From an uncultured Dorea sp. (GTDB lineage: Bacteria > Bacillota > Clostridia > Lachnospirales > Lachnospiraceae): a DNA stretch of 64,000 bases. The translations under genes were made by a program, and so were the position numbers. Under the pieces are notes generated by a model. That model searched no databases. It was given only the letters and a program-made list of their open reading frames with translations, and was not told the origin of the DNA. Positions within the stretch are counted from its first letter, which is position 1. Each line of letters opens with the position of its first letter. The stretch covers positions 62,001 through 126,000 of the forward strand of contig CAJTVY010000003.1 in NCBI GenBank assembly GCA_910579925.1, given 5' to 3'. Below are positions 1 to 8,045 of this stretch, piece by piece.

Positions 1-301
1 GTTCGCACAGCAGCTACTGGGTTTCGGCAGAAAAGGTGATGTTTTCCTTGGAATATCAACTTCTGGAAACAGTAAAAATGTGATGAATGCGACAGTAGTT
101 GCAAGAGCATCAGGGATTAAGGTAATCGGCCTGACAGGAGCGAAGGGTGGAGAACTTGCAGAAGTTGCAGATGTGTCTGTGAAGGTTCCAGAGATTGAGA
201 CATATATGATACAGGAGCTGCATCTTCCGGTATATCATTGCTGGTGCCTGATGCTTGAAGAAAAATTCTGGGGAAAGAACCAAAAGGAGGAAAAATTTTG
301 A
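1..301 (+). CDS. gmhA: GmhA-like SIS-domain phosphosugar isomerase (3' part only)
   Basis: Only the last 99 codons are present; the frame is open from base 2 and the gene starts left of the window. The visible part contains the SIS-domain phosphosugar-binding stretch GISTSGNSKNV near the start and ends with HLPVYHCWCLMLEE, the C-terminal signature of sedoheptulose-7-phosphate isomerases (GmhA), which make D-glycero-D-manno-heptose 7-phosphate in the cytoplasm. Its TGA stop overlaps the TTG start of the next gene, so it is translationally coupled to two nucleotide-sugar enzymes. In that setting it would supply heptose for an activated GDP-heptose rather than LPS, since the window looks Gram-positive. 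Other SIS isomerases are possible, but the C-terminal match is specific. Confidence 0.8.
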   Translation, partial: FAQQLLGFGRKGDVFLGISTSGNSKNVMNATVVARASGIKVIGLTGAKGGELAEVADVSVKVPEIETYMIQELHLPVYHCWCLMLEEKFWGKNQKEEKF

Positions 302-1161
302 AAATAGCAATTGTTGGAAGTTCGGGTTATATAGCAGGTTTTCTTATTGAGCGATGGAAAAGAAACAAAGAAATTGAACACATACTAAGACTTGATCAGA
401 GCGATGAAGCAGAGGCATACATTAATTTACAGAGAGCAGATGAGTTTAACTATTCTGTGTTAGAGCAGATTGATTTTGTTATTTTTACAGCGGCAATATC
501 CGGGCCAGATCAATGCGCTTCTGATTTTGATTTTTGCTGGAAGATCAATGTGACAGGTACGTCTTATTTTATCAGAAAAGCTATTGAAAAAAACTGCCGT
601 GTAGTTTTCTTTTCAAGTGATGCCGTTTTTGGAGATTATCCAAATAAAATATTTGATGAAGAATCAAAAACAGATGCTTCAACACCATATGGAAAGATGA
701 AAAAGGCAGTCGAAGATGAGTTTGCCGGTGAACAAAATTTTAAGGCTATACGATTGTCATACGTTTCATCGGCAAAGGACCGCTTTGTATCGTATTGCTT
801 AAACTGCATTAGAAATGGTGAGACTGCAGATGTGTTTCATCCTTTTTATCGCAATGCTGTTTCTGTTCATGACGTTGTCCAGGTAGTAGATTATCTGATC
901 AATCACTGGAATACATATACCCCTCAATTTTTAAATGTTGCAGGAAAAGAACTGGTCAGCCGTGTCCGCATCGCAGATGAGATTAATAGATATTCTGGAA
1001 ACAGATTACAATATACAGTTTCTATGCCGGGCAAAGCGTTTTTTGAAAATCGTCCGCAAATTACTCACATGAAAAGCTTGTACGGATTCCGTTATGGTGT
1101 GCTATCGGATAATACGTTCACTGAAAAAATTGTGAAAGAACTGGAGGAAATTAAATTATGA
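298..1161 (+). CDS. NAD-dependent epimerase/dehydratase, sugar-nucleotide reductase type
   Basis: This 287-residue protein belongs to the extended short-chain dehydrogenase family. The N-terminus has a Rossmann glycine motif (IVGSSGYIAGFL), followed by FFSSDAVFG and the catalytic tyrosine-lysine pair in YGKMK. It starts at a TTG with AGGAGG 8 bases upstream and overlaps the previous stop (TTGA); its own stop overlaps the next ATG (ATGA). The tight coupling with a 4,6-dehydratase suggests it reduces or epimerises the 4-keto intermediate made by that enzyme (inference). The substrate cannot be read from the sequence. RmlD-like 4-reductases are the closest functional analogy. Confidence 0.75.
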   Translation: MKIAIVGSSGYIAGFLIERWKRNKEIEHILRLDQSDEAEAYINLQRADEFNYSVLEQIDFVIFTAAISGPDQCASDFDFCWKINVTGTSYFIRKAIEKNCRVVFFSSDAVFGDYPNKIFDEESKTDASTPYGKMKKAVEDEFAGEQNFKAIRLSYVSSAKDRFVSYCLNCIRNGETADVFHPFYRNAVSVHDVVQVVDYLINHWNTYTPQFLNVAGKELVSRVRIADEINRYSGNRLQYTVSMPGKAFFENRPQITHMKSLYGFRYGVLSDNTFTEKIVKELEEIKL

Positions 1162-2192
1162 ATAAAGCATTAGTTACTGGAATTACAGGTATGGTGGGAT
1201 CACATCTTGCCGATTTTTTATTAGAGCATACTGACTGGGAAGTATATGGGGTATGCAGATGGCGCAGTCCTCTGGATAATGTTTCACATCTTTTAGAACG
1301 AGTAAATAAAAAAGACAGGTTATATTTTGAGTACGCAGACTTAAATGATGAGATTTCCCTGATTACAATTATGAAAAAGATAAAACCTAACTATGTATTT
1401 CATCTCGCAGCGCAAAGTTATCCCCTGACATCTTTTACGGCGCCAATTGATACGCTGAATACAAATATACTTGGTACATGCCGTCTGTTGGAGGCTGTTC
1501 GGATAGAAATGGAGGAAGACAGATCGTATAAACCGGTCATTCATGTATGTGCCAGTTCAGAGGTGTTTGGAAAAATACCGGCAGAGAAGAAACCAGAGTC
1601 AGGTATCCATGAAGAATGTCCGTTCCATCCGGCAAGTCCCTATGCGATCAGCAAGGTTGGAACAGATCTTTTAGGGCGGTACTATGCGGAGGCATATGGT
1701 ATGACAGTAATAACCACAAGGATGTTTACACATACAGGACCTCGACGCGGCGACGTATTCCACGAGTCCACATTTGCGAAGCAGATTGCTATGATTGAGG
1801 CAGGCTTAATTGAGCCGGAGGTAATGGTAGGAAATCTGAAGTCACTGAGAACATATGCAGATGTCCGGGATGCAGTCCGGGCTTACTATCTGCTTGTTAC
1901 GGTTAACCCGGTTGCCGGACAATATTATAATATTGGAGGCTCGTATACCTGTGAAGTCGGAGATACACTGAACTTATTGATTTCAGCCAGTACGAAAAAG
2001 GATGAGATTAAGATTGTTACGGATCAGGAAAGGCTGCGTCCTATTGATGCAGATCTTCAGGTTCCAGACTGTAGGAAATTTAAAGAGCATACAGGATGGG
2101 AGCCGAAGATCAGCTTTGAAACTACGATGCGTGATCTCTTAAATTACTGGAGAGAAAGAGTTCATCATGGAGAAACTTTCTTAACGAGATAA
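1158..2192 (+). CDS. GDP-mannose 4,6-dehydratase-like enzyme (possibly acting on GDP-heptose)
   Basis: The 344-residue protein has the full extended-SDR layout of GDP-mannose 4,6-dehydratases: GITGMVGSHLADFLL for NAD(P) binding, FHLAAQSY, CASSEVFGK, and the catalytic YAISK. Family members turn GDP-mannose, or in the DmhA/WcbK branch GDP-D-glycero-manno-heptose, into the 4-keto-6-deoxy sugar. The preceding GmhA-like isomerase argues for the heptose branch, but this is inference. The start overlaps the upstream stop as ATGA. The last 28 bases overlap the 3' end of the convergent folate gene on the other strand, so there is no room for a terminator between them. Confidence 0.75.
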   Translation: MNKALVTGITGMVGSHLADFLLEHTDWEVYGVCRWRSPLDNVSHLLERVNKKDRLYFEYADLNDEISLITIMKKIKPNYVFHLAAQSYPLTSFTAPIDTLNTNILGTCRLLEAVRIEMEEDRSYKPVIHVCASSEVFGKIPAEKKPESGIHEECPFHPASPYAISKVGTDLLGRYYAEAYGMTVITTRMFTHTGPRRGDVFHESTFAKQIAMIEAGLIEPEVMVGNLKSLRTYADVRDAVRAYYLLVTVNPVAGQYYNIGGSYTCEVGDTLNLLISASTKKDEIKIVTDQERLRPIDADLQVPDCRKFKEHTGWEPKISFETTMRDLLNYWRERVHHGETFLTR

Positions 2193-2998
2193 CACTCTTC
2201 CAACATCTCCCGTACCGTCTTATGCGTACAGGGATGATGCTTATAAGGCGCAATCTCATGCAGCGGCTTCAATACGAATTCCCGCCGCTGCATGTCTACA
2301 TGAGGAATACAGAGATCCTCTTCTTCCAGAATCAGATCATCATAAAAAATAATATCCAGATCCAGCGTTCTAGGCCCCCAGTGGACGATCCGCTCCCGCC
2401 CGGCTTCCTGTTCAATCTGGTGAAGTACATCCAGCAGTTCCCGGGGGGACAAAAGGGTACGGAGCGTTAAGCACCCGTTCAGAAAATCATCCTGGTCAGT
2501 GACGCCGTAAGGCTTTGTGGCAAGAAAAGAAGATACCCGTGTCACTTTGCAGCAGGAAGTTTCGTTTAGAGATTCCACCGCCTGCCTGAGATACTGTTCC
2601 TTATCACCTATATTAGAGCCCAGGGCAATATAAGCCGTGTGCCATTCCCGTTCAATCTCTACAGAGACCGTTTCCAGAGGAAGGCCGATAGGGGCCCAGG
2701 GCTTCTTGATTTCCAGACAGATCTTTTCCAGGTGCGGAGTCTCAAGAAGAAGCATTTCTGCAAGGCTTTCCGCCGTCCGCTCTAAGAGTCTGAAGGTATG
2801 TGCGGTCAGAAATTCCTGAATCTGCCGGCTGATCTCCCCATAGTGAATGGAATCCGTCAGTTCATCGGTCTGACCGGCCGTTCTGGTGTCTGTGTACAGG
2901 ATGGCGGTAACGATGAATTTCTGACCCAGCACATTTTCCTCCGGAAATACGCCATGATTTGCAAACACTTCAAGATTCTGTATTTTAATCTTATCCAT
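2165..2998 (-). CDS. folB/folK: Bifunctional dihydroneopterin aldolase / HPPK (FolB-FolK fusion)
   Basis: This 277-residue fusion joins two consecutive folate steps. Residues 1-118 are a dihydroneopterin aldolase domain (FANHGVFPEE, later KPWAPIGLPLETVSVEI). Residues from about 120 are 6-hydroxymethyl-dihydropterin pyrophosphokinase, beginning AYIALGSNIGDKE and carrying the family signature WGPRTLDLDIIFYDD, which binds ATP, magnesium and pterin. The product of the first domain is the substrate of the second. The ATG has AGGAG 8 bases upstream. It is the last gene of the minus-strand folate operon, 87 bases beyond folP, and ends inside the 3' end of the convergent sugar dehydratase gene. Confidence 0.93.
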   Translation of the reverse strand: MDKIKIQNLEVFANHGVFPEENVLGQKFIVTAILYTDTRTAGQTDELTDSIHYGEISRQIQEFLTAHTFRLLERTAESLAEMLLLETPHLEKICLEIKKPWAPIGLPLETVSVEIEREWHTAYIALGSNIGDKEQYLRQAVESLNETSCCKVTRVSSFLATKPYGVTDQDDFLNGCLTLRTLLSPRELLDVLHQIEQEAGRERIVHWGPRTLDLDIIFYDDLILEEEDLCIPHVDMQRREFVLKPLHEIAPYKHHPCTHKTVREMLEECYLVKKVSP

Positions 2999-3085
2999 AT
3001 ATATTTCTCCTAAATGATATTATGCCCAATGATGATCTGTTTGTTATCTGGTTTTCCGATATTCTGACGGACACAGGGCCTGTTT

Positions 3086-3898
3086 TTAAGATAAATGCCT
3101 GACAATTGCTTCTGTCATCTGAATGGCTCGGCGGTTTGCAGCCACGTCGTGAACTCTTACGAAAGAACATCCATGCAGCATCCCATACACCGTGGTGGCA
3201 AGGGTTCCTTCTTCCCTCTGGTCTGCGGGAAGGTTAAGGGTCAGTCCGATCACGGATTTGCGGGAGGTTCCGAGAAGAATAGGATATCCCAGTTCCTGCA
3301 TCTGGCCCACTTCCCGTATGATCTTAAGATTCATCTCATAAGTCTTACCAAATCCGACGCCTGGATCCAGAATAATCCTGTCTTTCGCAATCGCCGCTTC
3401 TGTGGCAAGCCGGATGCATTCTTTCATATCTTCCATAAAATCAGTAAGGAAATCCTGGTAGACGGGCTCTTTCCGATTATGCATAAGGCAGCAGGCCGCA
3501 CCGTATCTTGCAATCAGCGCTGCCATACGGGTATCGTATTTCAGTCCCCAGATGTCGTTGACCAGGTCGGCGCCTGCCTGAAGCGCTGCTTCGGCTACGG
3601 AACTTTTGTAGGTGTCGATGGAAACCGGAATATCGAATTCCTGTTTCAGTTTTTCAACGACTGGAGCAGTCCGTGAAATCTCTTCTTCATCGGTAATCTG
3701 AGTATGTCCCGGGCGGGTGGATTCTCCGCCTATATCCAGAATGTCTGCGCCGTCTTTTATCATCTCTTCTGCATGCCTTAATGCAGCATCCGGATGAAGG
3801 AACCTGCCGCCGTCGGAGAAGGAGTCCGGTGTGACGTTGAGGATTCCCATGATGTAAGTGTGTCTGTCTGTGTCGAATTCCTTTTTTCCTATAATCAT
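3086..3898 (-). CDS. folP: Dihydropteroate synthase
   Basis: FolP condenses p-aminobenzoate with hydroxymethyl-dihydropterin diphosphate to dihydropteroate and is the sulfonamide target. The 270-residue protein shows the standard TIM-barrel signatures: GILNVTPDSFSDGG near the N-terminus, GGESTRPGHT, SIDTYKS, DPGVGFGKT and LLGTSRKS. Length is normal. Its ATG overlaps the stop of the upstream HD-domain gene (ATGA), so the two are translationally coupled. The neighbours folE, folC and folB-folK place it in one minus-strand folate operon. Confidence 0.95.
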   Translation of the reverse strand: MIIGKKEFDTDRHTYIMGILNVTPDSFSDGGRFLHPDAALRHAEEMIKDGADILDIGGESTRPGHTQITDEEEISRTAPVVEKLKQEFDIPVSIDTYKSSVAEAALQAGADLVNDIWGLKYDTRMAALIARYGAACCLMHNRKEPVYQDFLTDFMEDMKECIRLATEAAIAKDRIILDPGVGFGKTYEMNLKIIREVGQMQELGYPILLGTSRKSVIGLTLNLPADQREEGTLATTVYGMLHGCSFVRVHDVAANRRAIQMTEAIVRHLS

Positions 3899-4413
3899 AA
3901 ATGAATCTCCATGTTCTTCTTTTCATCGCTCCAGTTACATTCTGCCTCTGCCTGGCAGGCGAAACACGCCCGGGACATTTTGTCTCCTTTATAAAGGAGG
4001 GTTTCTAAAGGCCCCGCATTGTCCTTGAGATTTCTGTGTCCAAGAATAGCGGCCAGGATCTGCAGTTTTTCTTCTTTTGTAAATGCAATCTCTTCCGGCA
4101 TGTCCGCCAGAATCTGCGATGCAAGTTTCCTGCCTGCAATCTCATGAGGGATGCCGCTTTCATATTGCTGTACTTTGCCGATATCGTGGAGAAGTGCGGC
4201 GGCATAGATCAGATCCCGGCTGATCCCAAGTTTCTCTTCCAGGTTCATGATATAGGCAATCCGGGCAACGTCCAGAAAATGGCTGATCTGATGGCTGCAG
4301 AAAAGTCTGGTCCTCTCAAGTTCCTCAAGCCTCTGGCAGGATGAGGTGAAGAGAGGGTGAGTCTGGATAAAGCGAAGCCGTAGAGCGCAGGTATTATCTG
4401 TGGGTCGGTTCAT
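3895..4413 (-). CDS. HD-domain phosphohydrolase embedded in the folate operon
   Basis: A 172-residue HD-superfamily protein. The metal-binding residues are visible as an upstream His (HQISHFLDVAR), the HD pair in ALLHDIGKV, then PHEIAG and a later Asp in KGDKMSRACFAC. The C-terminus adds a cysteine cluster (ACFACQAEAEC). HD proteins hydrolyse phosphate esters of nucleotides and related compounds. The gene sits between folE and folP with a 4-base overlap onto folP. No Nudix-type dihydroneopterin triphosphate pyrophosphatase is visible in the operon, so this protein is a candidate for removing phosphates from the FolE product; that role is inference. A generic HD hydrolase remains possible. Confidence 0.8.
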   Translation of the reverse strand: MNRPTDNTCALRLRFIQTHPLFTSSCQRLEELERTRLFCSHQISHFLDVARIAYIMNLEEKLGISRDLIYAAALLHDIGKVQQYESGIPHEIAGRKLASQILADMPEEIAFTKEEKLQILAAILGHRNLKDNAGPLETLLYKGDKMSRACFACQAEAECNWSDEKKNMEIHL

Positions 4414-4452
4414 AAGCTGTCTCCCTTTTTCCGGTATATCGAGCAGTCTCTA

Positions 4453-5013
4453 TCAGGTATGGTTCAGCATTCTGAAAAAACGTTCTTCAAGAAGCGGGTC
4501 AGTCTCAAAAATTCCACGGTGTGCAAGTGTTATGGTCCGGCTTCCCGGCTTTTTGATGCCGCGCATGGTCATGCACATATGTTCAGCTTCTATCATGACA
4601 AGTACGCCTTGGGGCTTAATATACTCCATAATCGCATCGGCGATCTGTCCGGTCAGCTGTTCCTGAAGCTGAAGCCGTCTTGCAAAAACCTCTACTGTTC
4701 TGGCTAGTTTGCTTAATCCTACGACTCTTCCGTCCGGCACATAGGCAATATGCGCTTTCCCGTAGAACGGAAGCATATGATGCTCGCAGGTAGAGAAGAA
4801 AGTAATATCTCTCTCGATCACCATCTCACTGTTGTCTGCGTGGAATGTCCGGCTTAAATGCCTGCCGGCATCGTCATCCATTCCGCCGAAGAGTTCTGCA
4901 TACATTCTTGCGATACGGTCGGGCGTGTCAACAAGCCCTTCCCGGGAAATATCTTCGCCGATTCCTTCCAGAAGAAGCCGGATTCCTTGTCTGATTTTGT
5001 CTTCATCTAACAT
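4453..5013 (-). CDS. folE: GTP cyclohydrolase I
   Basis: FolE converts GTP to 7,8-dihydroneopterin triphosphate, the first committed folate step. The 186-residue protein carries the zinc and active-site signatures CEHHMLPFYGKAHIAYVP and GLSKLARTVEVFARRLQLQE, with the second zinc cysteine in EAEHMCMTMRGI. It matches the usual length of the canonical zinc enzyme (not the FolE2 type). AAGGAC lies 8 bases before the ATG. It follows folC by 21 bases and precedes the HD gene, all on the minus strand. Confidence 0.95.
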   Translation of the reverse strand: MLDEDKIRQGIRLLLEGIGEDISREGLVDTPDRIARMYAELFGGMDDDAGRHLSRTFHADNSEMVIERDITFFSTCEHHMLPFYGKAHIAYVPDGRVVGLSKLARTVEVFARRLQLQEQLTGQIADAIMEYIKPQGVLVMIEAEHMCMTMRGIKKPGSRTITLAHRGIFETDPLLEERFFRMLNHT

Positions 5014-5034
5014 AAGTTTCTGTCCTTTTCATTT

Positions 5035-6351
5035 CTATTTATATATGAATGAATCTGTTTCTGTATGATTGAAGTATGATATCACCTGCCCAAGATAGGA
5101 GAGAGAGCCAAAGGCGAGGATCCTGCCGTCTTCCCCGGCCTCTCTAAGAGCATGTTCTACCGCCGCCTGGATGTCTGTCTCGGCCCGGATGGGAATGCCG
5201 TCTTTGCAGTGCCGTTCCATGATCCCGGCCAGATCTGCCGCCGGAAGAGTCCGCCCGGCATCCGGAAGATCCACAGTATGTACAGACTCTGCCAGGGGTC
5301 CCATGATCCCGGCGATCTTCTCGTATTCTTTATCCCGGAACACACCCATAATAAAGATAAACCCCTTTTGGGGGAACCAGGCTTCCAGAGACTCCCTGAG
5401 CCGTCTTGCGGCTTCTTCATTGTGCGCTCCGTCTATGAAAAAAAGCGGTTTCGTCTTAAGTCTGGTTAATCGTCCAGGCCATGCGGTTTCCTTAAGGCCC
5501 TGGCGGACAGCCTCTTTCGTGATTTTAAATCCCAGCGTCCGGAGTGCGTAAATAGATTCCAGAGCGGTGACGACGTTAAAGATCTGATGCCGTCCCGCCA
5601 GAGGGCAGTAAACGTCCGTCATTTCTTTATAAGAAAGAATCTGTCCGTCGAAGCTTTCTTTTCGGATCTTTGCCTGTTCTGGCTTTGCGGACACCATGGG
5701 GCAGTTAAGTCTGTCGGCCTGTTCTTTTAAAACCTTTGTCACCTCCGGCTGCTGTCTTGATGATACGACGATACAGCCTGGTTTGATGATTCCCGATTTT
5801 ACGGCGGCAATCTCCTCAAGTGAATTTCCAAGGATCCCCATGTGATCCCGGCTGATGGAGGTAAATACGGCAAGAAGCGTATTGCTGATTATGTTGGTAG
5901 CGTCCGTGGCTCCGCCCAGGCCGCACTCAAGCGCCACCAGGTCGCAGCCCTGTTCTTTGAAATATAAAAAAGCCATTGCCGTCTCAATTTCGAATACAGT
6001 CGGGAGTGTCTCGCCGGCTGCCTCCATACGGGCAATCGCTTTTCGGATCAGACTGGTCAGTCTGGCAAATGCGTCTTCCGGTATCCATTGTCCGTCTACC
6101 TGAATCCGCTCCAGATAGGAAACCACTGTTGGCGAGAGATATCTTCCCACCCTGTATCCTGCCCTGCTTAATATCGTGGAGGTGTATGCAAGTACAGAGC
6201 CTTTACCGTTCGTCCCGGCAATATGTATGAACTTAAGGTGATCCTGTGGATTCTTAAGTTCGCACAACAGCTTTTGAATCGTACCAAGACCAAGTACACT
6301 TCCGTATTTCGACATTTCGTCCAAATATACCCTTGCTTCTTTATAGGTCAC
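5035..6351 (-). CDS. folC: Bifunctional dihydrofolate / folylpolyglutamate synthase
   Basis: FolC adds glutamate to dihydropteroate and then extends the polyglutamate tail. The Mur-ligase-type protein shows the ATP loop HIAGTNGKGSV, LSPTVVSYLERIQ, LECGLGGATDATN and ISRDHMGILG. The open frame extends upstream to an ATG at 6399, but I place the start at the GTG at 6351 (438 residues). AAAGGAAA precedes that codon at good spacing, and the protein then begins VTYKEARVYLDEM, as in relatives. It is the promoter-proximal gene of the folate operon and is divergent from the sugar-binding lipoprotein gene. Confidence 0.93.
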   Translation of the reverse strand: MTYKEARVYLDEMSKYGSVLGLGTIQKLLCELKNPQDHLKFIHIAGTNGKGSVLAYTSTILSRAGYRVGRYLSPTVVSYLERIQVDGQWIPEDAFARLTSLIRKAIARMEAAGETLPTVFEIETAMAFLYFKEQGCDLVALECGLGGATDATNIISNTLLAVFTSISRDHMGILGNSLEEIAAVKSGIIKPGCIVVSSRQQPEVTKVLKEQADRLNCPMVSAKPEQAKIRKESFDGQILSYKEMTDVYCPLAGRHQIFNVVTALESIYALRTLGFKITKEAVRQGLKETAWPGRLTRLKTKPLFFIDGAHNEEAARRLRESLEAWFPQKGFIFIMGVFRDKEYEKIAGIMGPLAESVHTVDLPDAGRTLPAADLAGIMERHCKDGIPIRAETDIQAAVEHALREAGEDGRILAFGSLSYLGQVISYFNHTETDSFIYK

Positions 6352-6602
6352 GTTCTCGTTTCCTTTCTTGTGTCTGTTATTTATGTCGATTTTAATCATA
6401 TCACTAAAACAGGATTACCACAAGAGAATTTTTAAAGAAGTGTTTCGTGACTATGCATATAAAAATGTGTTTGCAGGTAAGAAATTTATAGATAATAGAC
6501 ATTTTATTTTATGGGAATCAGGTATTAACAATGATATTATATGTTCATAACACATCCGGTATCGGATACCGGAGTTAAAATGCAGTAAAAGGAGGAAAAG
6601 AG
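6352..6602. promoter_or_regulatory. Divergent intergenic region with a perfect 17-bp palindrome
   Basis: This AT-rich 250-base gap separates folC (leftward) from the sugar-binding protein (rightward) and must hold both promoters; I cannot place either with confidence. At 6556-6572 it contains a perfect palindrome, CCGGTATC-G-GATACCGG, about 15 bases before the AAAGGAGG of the binding-protein gene. The one-base centre is too short for a stable RNA loop without opening the arms, so a DNA operator for the sugar locus is the more natural reading. Confidence 0.5.
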
Positions 6603-7952
6603 ATGAAGAAAAGAGTTGCAAGACTTATGGCACTTTCCATGGCGGCAGCGATGACGGTATCACTGGCAGCATGCGGCGGAGGAGACGGCGGAAGCAGCAG
6701 TGACGGCGGCAGTAAGGACGGTGGAAGCGCTTCTGGTGGGGAGAAGGAGATTATCTACTGGAATATCGGTACAGAGAGCCCGGATAAGGATGTCATTACG
6801 AAAGCAGTCGAGAAGTTCAATTCTGAGACAGAATCCGGCTATACTGTAACAAGTATTCCGACCCAGAACGATACATACAAGGAGAAGCTTGTAGTAGCCA
6901 TGAGTTCTGGCGAGTGCCCGGATATGTATTCCTGCTGGTCAGGCGGTCCTATGTTTGAGTACATTGATTCTGGATTCGGTCAGCCGATTGACGATCTGTT
7001 CAATGCTTCAGATATTAAGGATAAGCTGATGGAGTCAGCTATAGGCCAGGCTACTTACAATGATAAGGTTTATGCAGTTCCTTATCAGAATGTGTCTATG
7101 TCAGGTATTTTCTATAACAAAGAGATGTTTGACAAGTACAAACTGGAAGAGCCAAAGACTCTGGCAGATCTGGAGAATATCTGTGACACCTTGAAAGAGA
7201 ATGATATTACGCCGTTTGCGCTGGCTAACAGCTCCAAATGGACAGGGTCTATGTATTATATGAATCTTGCTGCACGTTACGGCGGACTTGAGCCGTTCCA
7301 GAAGGCGGTAGCAGGAGAAGGAAAATTTACAGACGAATGTTTCATCAAAGCAGGTGAAAAGGTTCAGGAGTGGGTAGAAGCAGGATATTTCCCGGATGGC
7401 GTGAACTCTCTGAGTGAGGATGACGGCCAGGCAAAACAGTTGATGTATCAGGAGACGGCGGGCATGCTGTTATGTGGTTCCTGGTATACAGGTACATTTG
7501 CTACAGATAGTGAAGAATTCTATGAGAAGATCGGCTGGTTCCCGTTCCCGGCAATCGAAGAGTCTGACGCAGACCCATCTATCATGATCGGTACGGTTGG
7601 CGACCAGTTTATCGTATTCAACTGCGAAGGCGAGAAATTAGAGGCGGCTTTTGAGTGTGCAGAGACACATCTGGATGATGAAGTGATCGACTTTGAAGTA
7701 GAGAACGGCAAGATTCCTCCAGTGATTGGAATTGAAGATAAGCTTACGGATTCCATTACAAAGGAAGTTGTAGAGGCGGCAAACAATGCGTCTGAGATCC
7801 AGTTATGGTATGATCAGTATCTGCCGCCGGCAGTAGCTACCGCACATCTTGACGGACTGCAGGAAGTATTCGGACTTACGAAGACTCCGCAGGAGGCGCA
7901 GGAAGCTATGCAGAAAGCTATGGATGATTATCTGGCAGATAAGGCAGAATAG
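6603..7952 (+). CDS. Sugar ABC transporter substrate-binding lipoprotein
   Basis: A 449-residue extracellular solute-binding protein of family 1. A lipoprotein signal peptide ends in the lipobox SLAACGGG, followed by a Gly/Ser/Asp-rich linker to about residue 48 and then the mature fold (EIIYWNIGTE...). It would be anchored to the membrane outer face and deliver oligosaccharide to the two permeases downstream. The strong AAAGGAGG site and the terminator-like hairpin after it fit the usual pattern of more binding protein than permease. No ATPase gene is present, which is normal for CUT1 systems that share MsmK-type ATPases. The surrounding GH3 and GH43 genes suggest xylo-oligosaccharides or arabinoxylan fragments (inference). 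Confidence 0.9.
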   Translation: MKKRVARLMALSMAAAMTVSLAACGGGDGGSSSDGGSKDGGSASGGEKEIIYWNIGTESPDKDVITKAVEKFNSETESGYTVTSIPTQNDTYKEKLVVAMSSGECPDMYSCWSGGPMFEYIDSGFGQPIDDLFNASDIKDKLMESAIGQATYNDKVYAVPYQNVSMSGIFYNKEMFDKYKLEEPKTLADLENICDTLKENDITPFALANSSKWTGSMYYMNLAARYGGLEPFQKAVAGEGKFTDECFIKAGEKVQEWVEAGYFPDGVNSLSEDDGQAKQLMYQETAGMLLCGSWYTGTFATDSEEFYEKIGWFPFPAIEESDADPSIMIGTVGDQFIVFNCEGEKLEAAFECAETHLDDEVIDFEVENGKIPPVIGIEDKLTDSITKEVVEAANNASEIQLWYDQYLPPAVATAHLDGLQEVFGLTKTPQEAQEAMQKAMDDYLADKAE

Positions 7953-7972
7953 AGTGTTGTTTATGTAAGAGA

Positions 7973-8018
7973 GGGGCTGTCGGGAAACTAAATGACATTT
8001 TCCGGCGGCCCCCTTTTT
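7973..8018 (+). terminator. Hairpin with T-run between binding protein and permeases
   Basis: GGGGCTGTCGGGAAA pairs with TTTTCCGGCGGCCCC across a 10-base loop and is followed by five T residues. It lies 21 bases after the binding-protein stop and 28 bases before the first permease. It probably acts as a partial terminator that lowers permease expression relative to the binding protein. Confidence 0.8.
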
Positions 8019-8045
8019 AACTATTAAAAAGGAGGGATTTTAGGA

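Noticed and set aside
6352..6602. A THF riboswitch in front of the folate operon
   Set aside because: The AT-rich leader of folC shows none of the conserved THF aptamer segments.
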